Shown in pieces: positions 33,301 through 45,479 of a stretch of DNA of 64,000 nt. Source of the DNA: Phaseolus vulgaris (lineage: Eukaryota > Streptophyta > Magnoliopsida > Fabales > Fabaceae); assembly GCF_000499845.2 (NCBI RefSeq), contig NC_023754.2:7828477-7892476 (forward strand), given 5' to 3'. Position 1 is the stretch's first letter, and every line of letters begins with the position of its first letter. The notes beneath the pieces are model-generated. The model did not search any database, was not told the origin of the DNA, and saw only the letters and a list, made by a program, of their open reading frames with translations. The position numbers were made by a program, and so were the translations under genes.

Positions 33301-36300
33301 CTAGTACTTGAGCTCTAGTGCTCAGTTGCCCTCTTTCTTCAAATTATCTGCTAGGATGTAGTTCCTTTAGAGCATTTTTTGTTTCTTTTGGTTTAGGTGA
33401 TATTTCTCCTGCCAAATTTTGGGTGCTTGTTTCACTAATGGATATTCCTTGTTGTTCTTTACTAAACTACAGAACTGTATTCATGATTTTAAATCTAATC
33501 TTCCTTGGAATTTTCACTTTCAAAGAGAACTGAATGATGTCAGAGTAATGTGTTTCATTCCTTCTTGCTTTTGCTTGAATTACTCGCATTCTTCCAATCA
33601 ACAAATTGATTCTTATGCAGTGCGTGTTTCAAGTCCTGTGAGTATTTTCAATTTCTTAAGGAAACTTCATATGAAAATCTAAAACACCCTGTATGATATA
33701 GTTCTTCGTTTTTACTGCATTACTAATTAATATATTTCTTACTTGTGTCATCTTCTCTCCTTTGGAATATGATGTCTGGTATTCTGAATGAATCATTGGG
33801 TGTGGCCCTTCACTTAATATCAATGAGTCTTTTATCATTTCTGTTTAAAGTTTTGGGGATAAACTAGGGTACCAGAATGGAGATAGTATAATACAGCTTT
33901 TGAATTTCTCTTGTTGTATGAGGTTGGAAAAAATGCGTGTTTTCTTGACCAATCTTTGATCATAGATTGTTTTTGTCACAGTGCTTATTGCTTCTCTTTT
34001 TTGCCATTCTCTTGACTGTTTCAGAGGTGTTTACATAATTTCTGATGTATGGAGAGACTAGACAGTCTTATGCATTATTGATTTTTCCCACATTTTTTAA
34101 ATGTTCCTCTGGATGTTCTTTACTGACTTGCTCTTATATATTATTTTATTTTAAAACTAATTATCAAATAAGAAGAACTCTTCAATGATCATAATATTCA
34201 CTGCTTGCATACAAAATGTAACTCTTGATATTGCAGTGCTGCATCAACTAAGTATTTTTCATTTTAACAAAATTTAGTTCTATGGGAACTTTAGGACCTG
34301 GATCAATTAATGAAGGAGGTTCAAGAGGCTCGGAGAATCAAAATGCTGCATCAGCCAAGCAAGGTATACATTGTTCCTTTGTTCTTATTTCATCTCATTA
34401 CAGATCAATATTTAATGTTCTTTTCATTTCATTGTAGTACCCTGACCCCCATCTCTTTGTTGTTTGTATATTAATTTTAGGTTATGGATATGGAACATGA
34501 GCTTCGAGCATTAAGGGCTCAACTTGGCGAGAAGTCTAGACTTTATCTTCGTCTGCAGAAGGAGGTATTACTATGATCTTAAGTCATTTTGTAGTGGTTG
34601 TCATTTTTTCCATTGACTGATTCTGTGAAGTACATTTCTTTAATGTACAAGACTTCAGAAGTACTTGTTTATTCTGCTGTATGAAATGTGTTTCTCTGAA
34701 ATGCTGTATGGATATGTTGATGTGTGTGTGTCTGTATACACACTAGTATCTTATCATCAAATTCTCAAGCCTAATAAGCGTCACTTGTTGGAATTAATGA
34801 TTAAAATGAAATAAAATGTATTCAAATCTTCCATATTCCTTCCTTGAGGCTATTATGTGAGATATAGACTTGGGGATTTTTGAAGGTCTTATATGGTAAT
34901 GGTTATTGTTTGATCATCATCATTAAAGTATACTTTTGTTTGAACTGAGTGATATGTTTCTTTGATAAAATTGAGGAGTGATGCGATTGTCTTCCTTAGT
35001 AAGTTATCATTGATTTTTTTCCATTTCTTTTTTCAGTTATCAAGGACAAAGAAAGGAGAGGAAAATGTTCCCCATTTATATGAATTAGAAGGAGCTGAAA
35101 CGCTAGGTTCATATTTGCAAATTCAACCTTGCTCTGATAATGCCCCAGAACTTTCAAAGTGTTCCATTCAGTGGTACCGAGTAGCAACTGAAGGAGCCAA
35201 AAAGGAACTTATTTCAGGTACAAATTCGTAGGGTTTTGCACTTTAAATGATAATGTTTTCGAAGTCAACATGGCCTGTTGGAATGCCTTTTTCTTTAAAG
35301 TTGATCATGCCAATCAATTGATTCATTGCGTACACTGTTATCTACTTCTGGTATACCATGGTTGGGTATTCATATTAACATAACATTCATTCTTCGCTTG
35401 GACATTTCAATAGTGTTTTATTTAATTATAGCAAATCAAGTAGCCTCTAAATGGCACAAAATACACTGAATATAAAAGGAATATACTCTTTCATAATATA
35501 TCTACAAACATGTAATAGAAACTGGATCAAAAAGTAGGAAAAGAAATGATTTTTTTTTGTACTCAGGGCAGGGTATTGAAGAAACCCTGTTTTCTCCCTG
35601 TCTCTAAGTTAAGTGTGCAATACTTTCTCAAAAAGACAAGATCTCTCTCAACGTCCTTTATCTAAAGGCAACCTGTACCTTTCATACTGCCTCACCAAAA
35701 TTAGTAATGTACCTGTTGCATGCCTCCGCAGTAGCAGTCGCGCTCCGATGGTCGTCGGAGGAGAGAAGAGGTTGAGGTTCGTGTAGAGGAGAAGAGGGTT
35801 GCGGGTTTAAGTAAAATTTTGAAATTAGGGTTTTTAAATCCCCACTCATTCACACGAAACGAAACGATTTGATTCTACGATTCAATGATTCATCTTACGA
35901 TTCGTATGATACAGTTGTGATACGGGAGCAAAAACGATTATTCAATCGATTCATATCATAGGAGGGTTGAACCGTATCGTTTCGTGCGATACGTATCGTG
36001 AATCATACGATACTTACTACCATGGTGACAAATACAAGTTTAAATTATTCACCCCAATCAATTATTATATCGAATCATATGCTTTCCAGCATTTCAATTC
36101 TGGTGGCATGAAGCTCTCAATCTCATTTACCTGAACTTTACCTACTTGTTGCTCTTTACATGATAATTTATGAACATAAATACTAGTGCTTCATTTACCT
36201 GTTTTATAATAGATTTGACGAAAAACTGAATTGCACCAGAAAGAAAAGATAAATGAAACTGTCTGCTAAGTATCATGAAACAACAACCCGCTGCTCCATA

Positions 36301-39150
36301 TCAGCTGTCCCTTTCTGCTGTGGCATCCGCATCCACAAATGTGCTGTTCTGTTCCTCAGATTATCACCAATACCGCCGTTGATATCTTCCATTCTTTTAG
36401 ATGCCACCTTTCCGTTGAAGGCACAATTTTTGTCATTAACCTTTTGTCTATCTAGCCAACCTGTTATTGCCATATTTTGTCTCTAAGCGAAATTCTCATT
36501 GGTTGCTAAATCTTTTCCTTCTAGAGACGTTTACATTGATTGCATGTTGTTATACAACTATTCTTTTTATGGCCCATAGCATGTGACTAATTTTGTAGCT
36601 ATATTACACATTTTGTTGGCCATTCTTAACTGTTGGAAGGGAGTAATCTATAAAGTGTACATTCGAGATGCATGGTGGTGGAATATTGATTATTAAATTT
36701 CATATCTAGCATCTGTTCTGTCCTTGCCTATAATGTAATATATTTTATGTTATCAGGAGCTACCAAGTCAGTTTATGCCCCCGAACCTTTTGACGTCGGG
36801 CGCATATTGCAAGTTGATATTATTTCAAAAGGCCAGGAGATCACATTGTCAACCACTGGTCCAATTGATCCAGGTTTGGTTTGGTTTCTATGCTGAGTCG
36901 TACTCTTTTGATTTAGTATTGATTAACAGGATTTATTTCTGTGTATTTTCTGATATTTAAACTAGATCTTTGTATAATCAATTTACAAATGGATTCGGTT
37001 CATTGACCCATCAAGCTATTCATTTATTTCTCATTCTTATTCAGCTGCTGGTTTGGGAACCTATGTTGAGGCACTTGTGCGAAAGCATGACACTGAATTT
37101 AATGTATGTCATTATGACCTTTTCAACTTTATATCTTTCCTTTTCTTCTTCCTCTTATACTTAGCTAATTGTATGTAAGCATCTGTCCGAGCTTACCATT
37201 TTAATTGTCAGTTATATAAGCTTGTACGTTGCTTGTGATGTCTATTTTATAGCTCATTGACCATGTTGTTGTGCAACATGTAGTGCTCTCAAGTTGTTAG
37301 ATTAGATGACAGGGAAGACTAGAGTTATAAAGGGGAGACATTATCAAGTCATAATCCAAATAGACAGGCCTGTTAAATAACATTTTTATTCTAACTTTAG
37401 TAGACAACAACGCATTTTGTTATGTACTGTATCATAAATGTGAGGCAATTATCGGGGGGGGGGGGGGGGGGGGGGTTGGTGATTCTTGCAAAGGAGTCTT
37501 TTGCAGGAGTAAATTGGAAAAAAAGTTCAAATCCTGTTAAATGTGAATTCACCAAATCTCAGTCATGTTTAGTTTACTGAGTGTGAAGCAGCTGTTGGAA
37601 TTGGGAAACAAACACTAAATTACATCAAAGTAGGATTGATCAGGTGAATCTGGTTTTGAGAATTATCACTTGCTTAAACTCTTATGTCAAGTAGTTCTTT
37701 GGATATTAGAGTCTCTTTGACTGAGTAGGCATGTGCGTTCTGATAAGAGTTTAAAATCTCAAATTCAAGATGCACGTAAGTTCTAAGCTTATTGTACAGT
37801 TGTGATTGTCAAGGTGAGCAGTGTTTTCACCTAGTATATGGTTTTGTCCTTCAACAAATTTCAACCTAGTATATATGATTTTGTCCTTCAACAAAATTCA
37901 ACCTAGTATATATGGTTTTGTCCTTAAACAAATTTCATTTAAAAGTAGTGTCGGATTGTCACTAACTATAGTTGTTTGTTTGCACTTTGTTAACATTTCC
38001 ATTTAAGTTTTAGAAAATCTGTTCATATTCAGTGACAATAATAATAGTTTAACACATTGCAGGTCGTTGTAACTCAGACTGGCTCAGACCATCCAACTGA
38101 ATCTATTCATTTACTTCATGTTGGAAAGATGAGGATGAAACTCTGTAAAGGAAAGACAACAATTACCAAAGAATACTATTCTAGTTCAATGCAGGTATTC
38201 AAATCGTGGGTGCTCAGTTGTATATAGTTCTTGGTGACTGATAAGTAACAACTAATAGTTTTTTGCATTCTATAAATCTTTAGCTTGTATGGTCTTAGTA
38301 ATACGGAAAGAATACATACATTTATGTGATAAATACTGTTGTTCTGGGAGTTTATACCCTGAGTGACGTAGCTATATTTCTCTGTGAAATATTTCTAGTG
38401 TTTTTGTTCAAGATTTGACATATACCTTCCTTGTCTAGTTCTACGTTCGAGATGTTCAATTATCGGTGTGAGTGAGTGTGTTGGAAATCTTATATCTATT
38501 AGAAATAAGGCCAAATGCCAATATATCACCGGGTGCAAATTTTCAGTTTTGTAAGGTTGACTTAGATTTAAAGTTCACTTTGTAATAAGTTTGTTGTTTT
38601 ACATTAAAATATGGTGTTTTTTTTTGTTTTCTTAAGCTTTGTGGAGTTCGAGGAGGGGGAAATGCTGCAGCGCAAGCAGTCTTTTGGCAACCGAAGCAAG
38701 GTCTTTCTTTTGTTTTAGCTTTCGAGTCAGAGAGAGAACGGAATGCAGCCATCATGCTTGCCAGGAGGTTTGCATTTGACTGCAATGTATGTCTCACTAA
38801 ACTATTCAAACAAACTTGATTTATACTGAGGCTGATTTGACTCTTTTAAAGTGTAGGTTGCACTTTAGAAATGTTAAAGTGTGAATGATATATTTGATTG
38901 GAAAATCTTCAACATGTATTGTTATACATGTGCATGTATTTTATTACAATGTCAACTGTTAATTTTTCAATCAACAGCTATCATTTACACTTTACTCTCT
39001 AAAGTACACCAAGAAAAAGTAGTGTTTTTTAGAATTGAAGCATTCCATCATCCATTTCAATCCTTTTTTAACCTCTTGGTCTTCATTGGTATGTTTGTAA
39101 TGCAGATTATTCTTGCTGGACCTGATCACAAAGCTCCTTTAGAAACGTAA
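30323..39150 (+). CDS. SCAB1: Stomatal closure-related actin-binding protein (SCAB family), 493 aa, 12 coding exons
   Basis: Plant-specific protein that binds, bundles and stabilises actin filaments; Arabidopsis SCAB1 acts in guard-cell actin reorganisation during stomatal closure (family knowledge). Joining the twelve exons gives 493 residues, against about 496 in Arabidopsis. The start MTRMTRDF matches the family start MTRxTRDF, so ATG 30323 is preferred over the in-frame GTG upstream. Visible blocks: conserved N-terminus with FPNYKIGxNxQI (about 30-45) and MSVRDLASKFEKGLAAAAKLSEE (about 72-94); a long coiled coil (about 95-280) including LLKKLRDALQSLKGRV and MKEVQEARRIKMLHQPS; an Ig-like segment (about 280-380, CSIQWYR, GATKSVYAPEPFDVGR); and a PH-like C-terminus (about 385-490, LCGVRGGGNAAAQAVFWQ, ESERERNAAIMLARRFA). 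All phases agree. Which SCAB paralogue it is cannot be settled here. Confidence 0.95.
35690..36030. repeat. Intronic insertion-like block with dense ACGATTC/GAATCG words
   Basis: Within intron 7 of the SCAB-like gene the base composition changes. A GC-richer start (CTCCGCAGTAGCAGTCGCGCTCCGATGG at 35727-35754 region) is followed by about 170 bases in which ACGATTC, GATTCAT, CGTATGATAC and their complements recur many times. No terminal repeats or target duplication could be paired. Possibly a short transposable element or satellite fragment. Confidence 0.4.
37454..37475 (+). repeat. Homopolymer run of 22 G in intron 9
   Basis: An uninterrupted run of G in otherwise A/T-rich intron sequence of the SCAB-like gene. 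Such runs are rare in plant DNA and can form G-quadruplexes; the run length may also reflect assembly or sequencing uncertainty. Confidence 0.9.
37830..37940 (+). repeat. Tandem repeat of 35-37 bp, three copies, in intron 9
   Basis: CCTAGTATAT... units start at 37830, 37865 and 37902. Each continues GATTTTGTCCTTCAACAAA or a close variant. The small frame here (37821-38006) is only a translation of this repeat. Confidence 0.85.
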
Positions 39151-41543
39151 TGTCTCACCTTGAATTTTATTTTTCTCAACTGTAATTATTTGTTTTCCTT
39201 GTATTATAAGTGTGTAACCAGTGAAATATGCCTTTGGATTGTGCTAAGGATTCATGCCTTGAGGTCTGAATTCCTTTATTCAATTTTCTTTCACCAACAC
39301 CAGGGCATGTTTTTGTTTGCCTTTGTGAGTGACACTTAAGTTTTTAGAGCCTACATTATATAATTGGTGGAAGCTTTGTCCATTGTTTGAGGTGCTAATT
39401 GATTGTATTTGATTGATCCAATTACTGCTAAAATTTTCTCTATTGGATTTGTCTTAATACTTGCATTGTTGGCAAGATTTTGTGAAACTTCTTCACCATG
39501 CAATATTCCATGCTACATTTACTTCAAAGATGGGAATATCCTAATTTGAGTATGAAGACAATACATGAAGAATTAAATACTGCTGGAAAAATTGTTGGAG
39601 ACCTTATATTCTTTAAAAATATGATCAAAATATATTATATTTAAGTTGTACTACCTTTTATTCTGTATTTTCATGTTCAAGCGTGAGAGTATAAATGTAT
39701 TTATTTGGGTGAGAGTGTATTAAAGATTATACATGGTCCAGAGATATGACTATATTATTGTATATGATTTCACTTATCAAACTGATTTTATGGGGTAACT
39801 TGGATTGATTATTTTTTATAAGTATGAAATTATTTTTTGATAAAGTAAATCACTTGCAAGTTTAGCCATGTACCTCCATCTAAAGTGGAGCGACAATATT
39901 TGAATATAATGTCCCGCATATTGCTCATCTATAACTATATATATTGATACATTTTACAATGTATTTTTCAAGGAAATAAATCCTTGGAGGATGTAAGGTG
40001 TTAGAAGGTGTTACATGTATAAATATGGTTCGGCCGTGACACTTTAGTTTATATTTTAGCATGGAGTTTTAAGGTGGTTAAGTTTTTTTTTTCTTTACAA
40101 GTATTTTTTTAAATATTTATAAATGTTATAAATGATTTTTAAAAATAGGTAATTATTAAGGGGTTGAAATTGTCTCTTCTACCCACCGAAAAAGTAATGT
40201 GATTTCCTTCTTGGTCACGGGTGTATCTACAAAGTTGTCTAACGCTCAAATAAATGTGGTATGTTGATAATAATGACGTACTTTTGTTTTGGTTGTTATG
40301 TCTAATTATATAGTCTTAATGCACCATTTTACTATTAGGTGTATATATACTATAATTAAGAATGTATTACCTAATTTTTTATATGATTTAATTTGTGTTA
40401 ATATACTTTTACATTCATATGTTTTTCTTATGGCGGTCGATATTGGGTATCGAGGTGTCTTAGGACCGTTTGATCCCCAACGATATATTAAAAAGTCCTT
40501 TTCAAAACACGACTTTAAAACAATCTTGTAATATTTTGAATTTTAAATAAAATAGAAATGTTTTAAACATAATTTTTTATAAGAAAATCTGATCTTTAAA
40601 TACACAACTTTCAAATATGATTTTTGTGTGTATTTAGACATGTCAAATAAAAAGTCTTAAGTAAATTATACATTTCCTTTGCCTATTTAACAACATTAAA
40701 TATTAAATTGGAACTAGATGTCTAAATGACATGACTTTTAACAAAGGTAGATGACAAAAAATGTTTCCTGCAAGCATTAAACATAAACATGTTCTTTTCA
40801 TCATCTCCTGGTAGTGACGGTGAAGGCTAGTATTAGAGCATGGGTTTGAAAATCGAATAGAAGAATTTGTTCGCGCTGAAGGGTTCCATTGTTTACCTCG
40901 ATTTCATTTTCCCTTTGCTGTTCCACTAGCTTGATGATCCATTCTTCACTTGGAACTTAACTTCCAGCATATGTTCTTAACAAAGCAACAATGAGAAAGA
41001 ATAAAGTCTTTTTGGAGCACTAAACCAGCAATTCAACAAATTGCATATGGAAGAGTTGTATATGCGGATATGAAATTGTAAATATATTTTATTATTGATA
41101 ATTTAATGTTTAAATAAAATCATATAATAATAAAAACATCGCTGTTAAATATTTTTTTTAACTTTACTCCACTTCTATTTTTTAGTTATTATTAGGCTTA
41201 CAAATATAAAGAAAGAAAGAAATTTGTTTCACGCCAAATAAAAATAAAGAATAAAAATTTATTATAAATTTAAGTTAAATACTTTTGTATCGTAATAAAC
41301 AAATTAATGAGATTTTAGTAACCAAAGAGTAATAGTTGATTATTTTATTGAAACTTGTAATTGATTATATTTCTTATTTTAATGTCATAATGGTTAAATT
41401 TATTTTGTATCTGATGCGAATCTCCTTTATGTGAAAATTTTGGGACTTGATACTTGTTCAACCCATTCATTTGGAGAGTCAATAAGAAAAAAAATTATTT
41501 TTGGAGTATATTGAGATTGATCCGTGGATATGGGTTGAATTGA
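39151..41543. other. Intergenic DNA downstream of the SCAB-like gene
   Basis: 3' UTR of the SCAB-like gene at its left end (poly(A) site not located), then A/T-rich DNA without an open frame of gene character. A TGTTGGAGACC word at 39592 resembles a copia LTR start (compare 28475) but no LTR end was found. I see nothing else I can support. Confidence 0.5.
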
Positions 41544-41552
41544 TAAATGAAA

Positions 41553-41925
41553 GGTAAATGCTCCCTGCACCATATCAATTCCAATATGCACCCAACCTGT
41601 TATTGGAAATGACAAAAATACCCTTTCAAAATGACGAAAATAACCTTAAAAAGAAGGGTGTAAATAAAATTTACTTCCGAAACCTTTTATCCATAAATAT
41701 TCTGGATTTAGATATCCGGAACACAATTTTGAATTATGGAAATTTTTATCCAGAATTCATTTTCAATTTTTTTGTTCTGAAATTTTTATCCGGAATGTTT
41801 TTTTTTTTAATTTTGAATTATATTTAGTATTCCAGATTTTTAAATCCAGAATAAGGGTAATTTTGGAAATTTAGAAAAATGATAGGGTGCAAGTTAGAAT
41901 TGATATGGTGTAGGAAGAAATTGCC
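41553..41925. mobile_element. Mutator-like MITE 1
   Basis: 373 bases with long terminal inverted repeats: left GGTAAATGCTCCCTGCACCA and the complement of the right end GGCAATTTCTTCCTACACCA, continuing ATATCAATTC on both sides. Flanking 9-mers TAAATGAAA (41544-41552) and TAAATCTAA (41926-41934) agree at 7 of 9 positions, as expected for a 9-bp Mutator duplication. The interior repeats TATCCGGAA / TATCCAGAA words. No coding capacity; the frames here are chance. Confidence 0.75.
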
Positions 41926-41950
41926 TAAATCTAAGTGAGGTTCACTTTAA

Positions 41951-42447
41951 GACGGCTTCTTCCTACACCTTCATACTTTCTTGTGCTACCCCATAAGTTT
42001 TTGTATTCCAAAAATATCCTTCTTTAATATTTTGGATTATGTTATCCGAAAGTCTTTTGTAATTAGCTTCTGAATTACATAATCTGGAAGTCTTTTTTAT
42101 ACATGAGATTAGCTTTTGGATTATGTAATCCAGAAGTCTTTTTTTTTAGATGCTTGATTAGTTTCCGGATTACATAATCCAGAAGTCTTTTCTAGATTGA
42201 GATTAGCTTCCGAATTATGTAATCAGGAAGTTTTTTTTCAAATGTGTGATTAGGTTCTGGATTATATAATTCATAGGTTTATCTCAAATCCAAAAAAGAC
42301 TTCTGGATTTCATAAATCTAAAGAACACTTTGGAATCGAAAAACATCTTCCGGATTATGTATGGGGTGACACAAAAAGATAAAAAGTATTTTTACATTTG
42401 GTATGGGAGTGACACAAGAAGGCATGGAGGAGTAGGAAGAAGCAGTC
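41951..42447. mobile_element. Mutator-like MITE 2 with perfect 9-bp target duplication and internal palindromic repeats
   Basis: 497 bases. Left end GACGGCTTCTTCCTACACC; complement of the right end GACTGCTTCTTCCTACTCC; the inverted repeat extends for about 40 bases (to CTTTCTTGTG). Flanked by identical TCACTTTAA (41942-41950 and 42448-42456). The interior holds about five units of 46-52 bases, each built on TTCCGGATTATGTAATCCAG or a variant, itself close to a palindrome. It shares the TTCCTACACC core with MITE 1, which ends 16 bases away. Confidence 0.9.
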
Positions 42448-42529
42448 TCACTTTAATTGTTTTTTGATATGTTTTGTGAGAGGGAAGGTACGGGGGTATA
42501 GGTAGATGGTCAGGGTGTAAACGAGGCCT

Positions 42530-42612
42530 TTTTGGGGGTTGTTTCTTTCTGCAACTCCATAACTTTTTGTGGCACCCCATATTTCCTTAAATACCAAAAC
42601 AACAATTGTGGC
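42530..42612. mobile_element. Partial third element with the same terminal sequence
   Basis: TTTCTTTCTGCAACTCCATAACTTTTTGTGGCACCCCATA resembles the left terminus of MITE 2 (CTTCTTCCTACACC...CTTGTGCTACCCCATA) in word order. A GTGGCACCCC word is repeated at 42608. No partner end was found, so this is only a fragment. Confidence 0.4.
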
Positions 42613-43240
42613 ACCCCTAATTAGAATCAGCTTATGAAGGATAGTTGATGGATAAGTCAACCACATATTCTTCTTCGTCAACGTTTCGAGAAGTGGAGGC
42701 TTTTAAAGAATGTTTGGCCAGGTTGTTCTACCATATAGAAATAGCCTCATTTTTTTCTAGATGCCTTATGAATCCACTACGTCTATTATACACAAAATTC
42801 CAATCCATGATTTTTTTTAAACTTCCTTAGGTCTTGCTAGAGCATGGGGATCTGCCCTTTTGATTTTGCGAAATTTCAAAGCTGAAAGTCGTGGACAAAT
42901 AATATCAGGGTTTATCTTGAACATTGTTTTCTATATTACCTTTATGGATGGAAAGAAAGGTGTGATATTTCATAAAGGATTTTTGCATAATTTTGGAGAC
43001 GACTTCAGCGTCTGAAAAGGATCAAAAGGAACTTAGTCTTTGCCTATTTCCAAGGTTTTGATGGATATGTATCCATTGGCCATAGATTTATACTATCATC
43101 TGGTAGCTTTTCTTTGATTGCCCTTGAGGGGGCTGGAGGTGGTTAGAAGGTTGTAGGTAGTTCAACTATAGAGGAGGGATATGTTGGTTTTTTACATGTT
43201 GGATGGTTTATCTTGATAATTACATTTGTTGGTAGGTCTA
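42613..43240. other. Unassigned intergenic DNA
   Basis: No frame above 61 codons with gene character, no paired repeats. The composition is moderate (with GGGGGCTGGAGGTGG-type words near 43130), possibly an old retroelement internal region, but I cannot classify it. Confidence 0.3.
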
Positions 43241-44203
43241 TGATGTGGGTTGATTTTAGATTGATACATTTTAAAGGTTTAACTTTTATTTAAGCTTTTT
43301 GAATTAGTAGAATATGGTGAGAAGCTCAAAGAAGATTGTCACTGGACACGAACTTAACCAAGTGGTTAAGTAAGTGTGAAGGTTCTCTTTTAGAGAGAAA
43401 AAGAGAAAACACAATAATAGGTGATTATGATGGTTGCCGAATTGAAAAGAAAAAAAGGAAACAATGCAAATACAAATATGAAAACCAAAATTGAAGAGAT
43501 ATGAATGACACAATTGATAAGGGAAGATGGGTGTAAATGGAGTAAGGAAAAAGAGAAGGATAAGAAAAGCTTATGGAAAATGGATGGTATGAACACGCCA
43601 CTTGGAGTAATGAGAAGTTCCAAGATGAGTGATAAAGAGTCGCCACTTGGAGTATGCTCTCACAAGATAAGACCCACAATTTAGGAAAAACACTCACTAA
43701 ACACTCAAGCAGAGTTTTCTTACTATTCAAATTCAATGTCTACATACAAGAGGCAAGACATCCTATTTATAGGGAAGGTGCCTTGGTGGGAAAGAGTGAG
43801 AGGAGGGAGCAGCCAAGGCAAGGGAGGTTCTAGAAACTAGGTTAACCTAGGTCAATGCCGCACCAAAGGGAAGGGTTCTAGAAGGTAGGTTACATGAGTG
43901 AATATGGGGTGGCACATGGGGTGTATTTGGGTTTGGCACAAGCCCAAATTATACTAAGTACATCTCCAAATAGCTTATTCTTCTATTTGAACCCCCAAAT
44001 TGAGCCCAATTTATTTACTTAAACTTGTCTTGTAGAAAGACTAGAAGGAAGAACAACTGATATTCCGGTCCATGTCTAGTTCTTCTTCTATTGAGGCTCT
44101 TCTAAGGTTTGGTGGGTCTTGTCTTGTATGCTGAGATGACTGACCTAGGTGTGAAGTGTTTGTGGTGTTCTTGGTCATCTGCTTGTCGAGTTGGGTTGTA
44201 TCA
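43241..44203 (-). mobile_element. 3' LTR of a minus-strand gypsy element, family H
   Basis: 963 bases, TGATGTGGGTTGATTTTAGA to GGGTTGTATCA on the plus strand, the same family as 24868-25822. To its right the minus strand reads AACTTGGGGGCA immediately before the LTR start TGATACAACCC: a polypurine tract, which makes this the 3' LTR. A TATA box (complement of CCTATTTATAGGG) lies near 43762-43774. The left flank has no primer site, in agreement with a 3' LTR. Confidence 0.8.
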
Positions 44204-45420
44204 TGCCCCCAAGTTGGAAAAAATTTGACCTCGAATTTAGAACTCCTATAAATAACATAATTAGTTTGTTCACATGAAAGATAGAAATATTTTGAGAGGT
44301 AGTAGGTGAAGCAAACTTATGTTAAATAAGCTTTGGAAGTTCGTATGGATGAGTTCTATATAGAGGCCATGTTTGTAAAAAATATTTAGGGAGGAAATGA
44401 TTTGTTTGTGAAAATCCTCTTAGAAGGTGAAAACCTTTAGGAGAAGATTTTGAGCATTATCCCTACATTTCTTTGTCAAATATGTCAAGTATTTAGAATG
44501 ATTAAGAGATGAAAAAGATAAGGAAGAAGTATACCTAGGAAAGGCAATTTGTAGTTTTGTAAGGTCAACATTATTGTTTTTACCGTGTGATGTGAGATGA
44601 TGATACTTGTTTTGTTTTTTCTTTCTTCATCTTTTTCATTTTGTCTTTTGGTTTTCATTTTTACTTGATCCTCATTAACTTCTCCGGGAGAAAGAGGTTT
44701 TAATACAATCTTATGCCCTTGGAAGGTGAAAGAAATCTTGTTGGTATGACCATCATGTAAAATCTTTCTATCATATTTTCAAGGCCTTCCCAATAGAACA
44801 TGTGTTGCTTCCATTGACACAACATCACATAAAACTTCATCTTTATATTTTCCTATGGAAAAAGTTATGAGGACTTGTTTATTAACCATCACAGTAATTT
44901 ATAGGGTTTTGTATGAGAGATAGTGGATAATCCAAGTTTCTCCACTACTCTTGTACTTGCCACAATATCACAACTACCCTCATCTATAATCATGGAACAT
45001 AACTTATTGTTGATAAGGCAGCGAGTGTGAAAAATATTTTCTCTTTGGATTTCATCAAAAGGTTTTTGAATAATACCCAACATTCGCCTTACCACCAATA
45101 AGTCACCTTCACAAGGTAATCTCACATTCATCTTCACTAGGGGTTTTTTGAAGGGGTAGGGGAGTTAGACCTAGAAGATTGATCACTATAGTCACTGACT
45201 ACTATCCCCCCTTTTACCATCATGGTTCTTTTGTTAGGGCAATTTGTAGTGATAAACATTTTTTATTTGAGGTTTTAATTGGCGATTTTGTTTTAGAAGG
45301 AGAAGGGTTGTCTTTAGAAGTTTGTGGGGTGGATTCTTTAGAGGTATTAGAAGGAATATCTCGATTTTGAAATTTACTTTTATCCTTTCAAGATGAGTTG
45401 TAAAATCATCATTATGATTA
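44204..45420 (-). pseudogene. Gypsy gag end and aspartic protease fragment of the same element
   Basis: On the minus strand: Ser/Lys/Thr-rich gag linker text (about 45400-45200), then the frame 45137-44889 with VNRMLG-like and RCLINNKLCSMIIDEGSCDIVAST. The latter is the retropepsin active-site region, where the usual D-G-G-S is changed to D-E-G-S. The frame then decays through VSMEATHVLLGRP (about 44815-44775, ILLGRP-type flap) and a Lys-rich tail before the polypurine tract at 44204-44215. Reverse transcriptase, RNase H and integrase are missing, so an internal deletion joins the protease end to the 3' end. Confidence 0.75.
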
Positions 45421-45479
45421 TGTTTGAAAAATGTTTTCTTTAAAAGTTGTGATTCAACCTTGATGATTCGGACAAGGCC

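Larger units (their letters stand above)
30323..39150 (+). other. SCAB1: Exon map of the SCAB-like gene
   Basis: Coding exons: 30323-30604, 30802-30930, 32439-32531, 33015-33155, 34295-34363, 34481-34564, 35037-35217, 36757-36873, 37045-37103, 38063-38194, 38637-38786, 39106-39150 (stop TAA). Every intron is GT-AG. Exons 1-6 and 9-11 end on codon boundaries; exons 7 and 8 end after the first base of a codon. The sum is 1,482 bases. The longest introns are 2 (1.5 kb), 4 (1.1 kb) and 7 (1.5 kb). Confidence 0.92.

Noticed and set aside
39592..40020. Possible copia solo LTR starting TGTTGGAGACC
   Set aside because: Only the first ten bases resemble the LTR start at 28475; no end or target duplication found.
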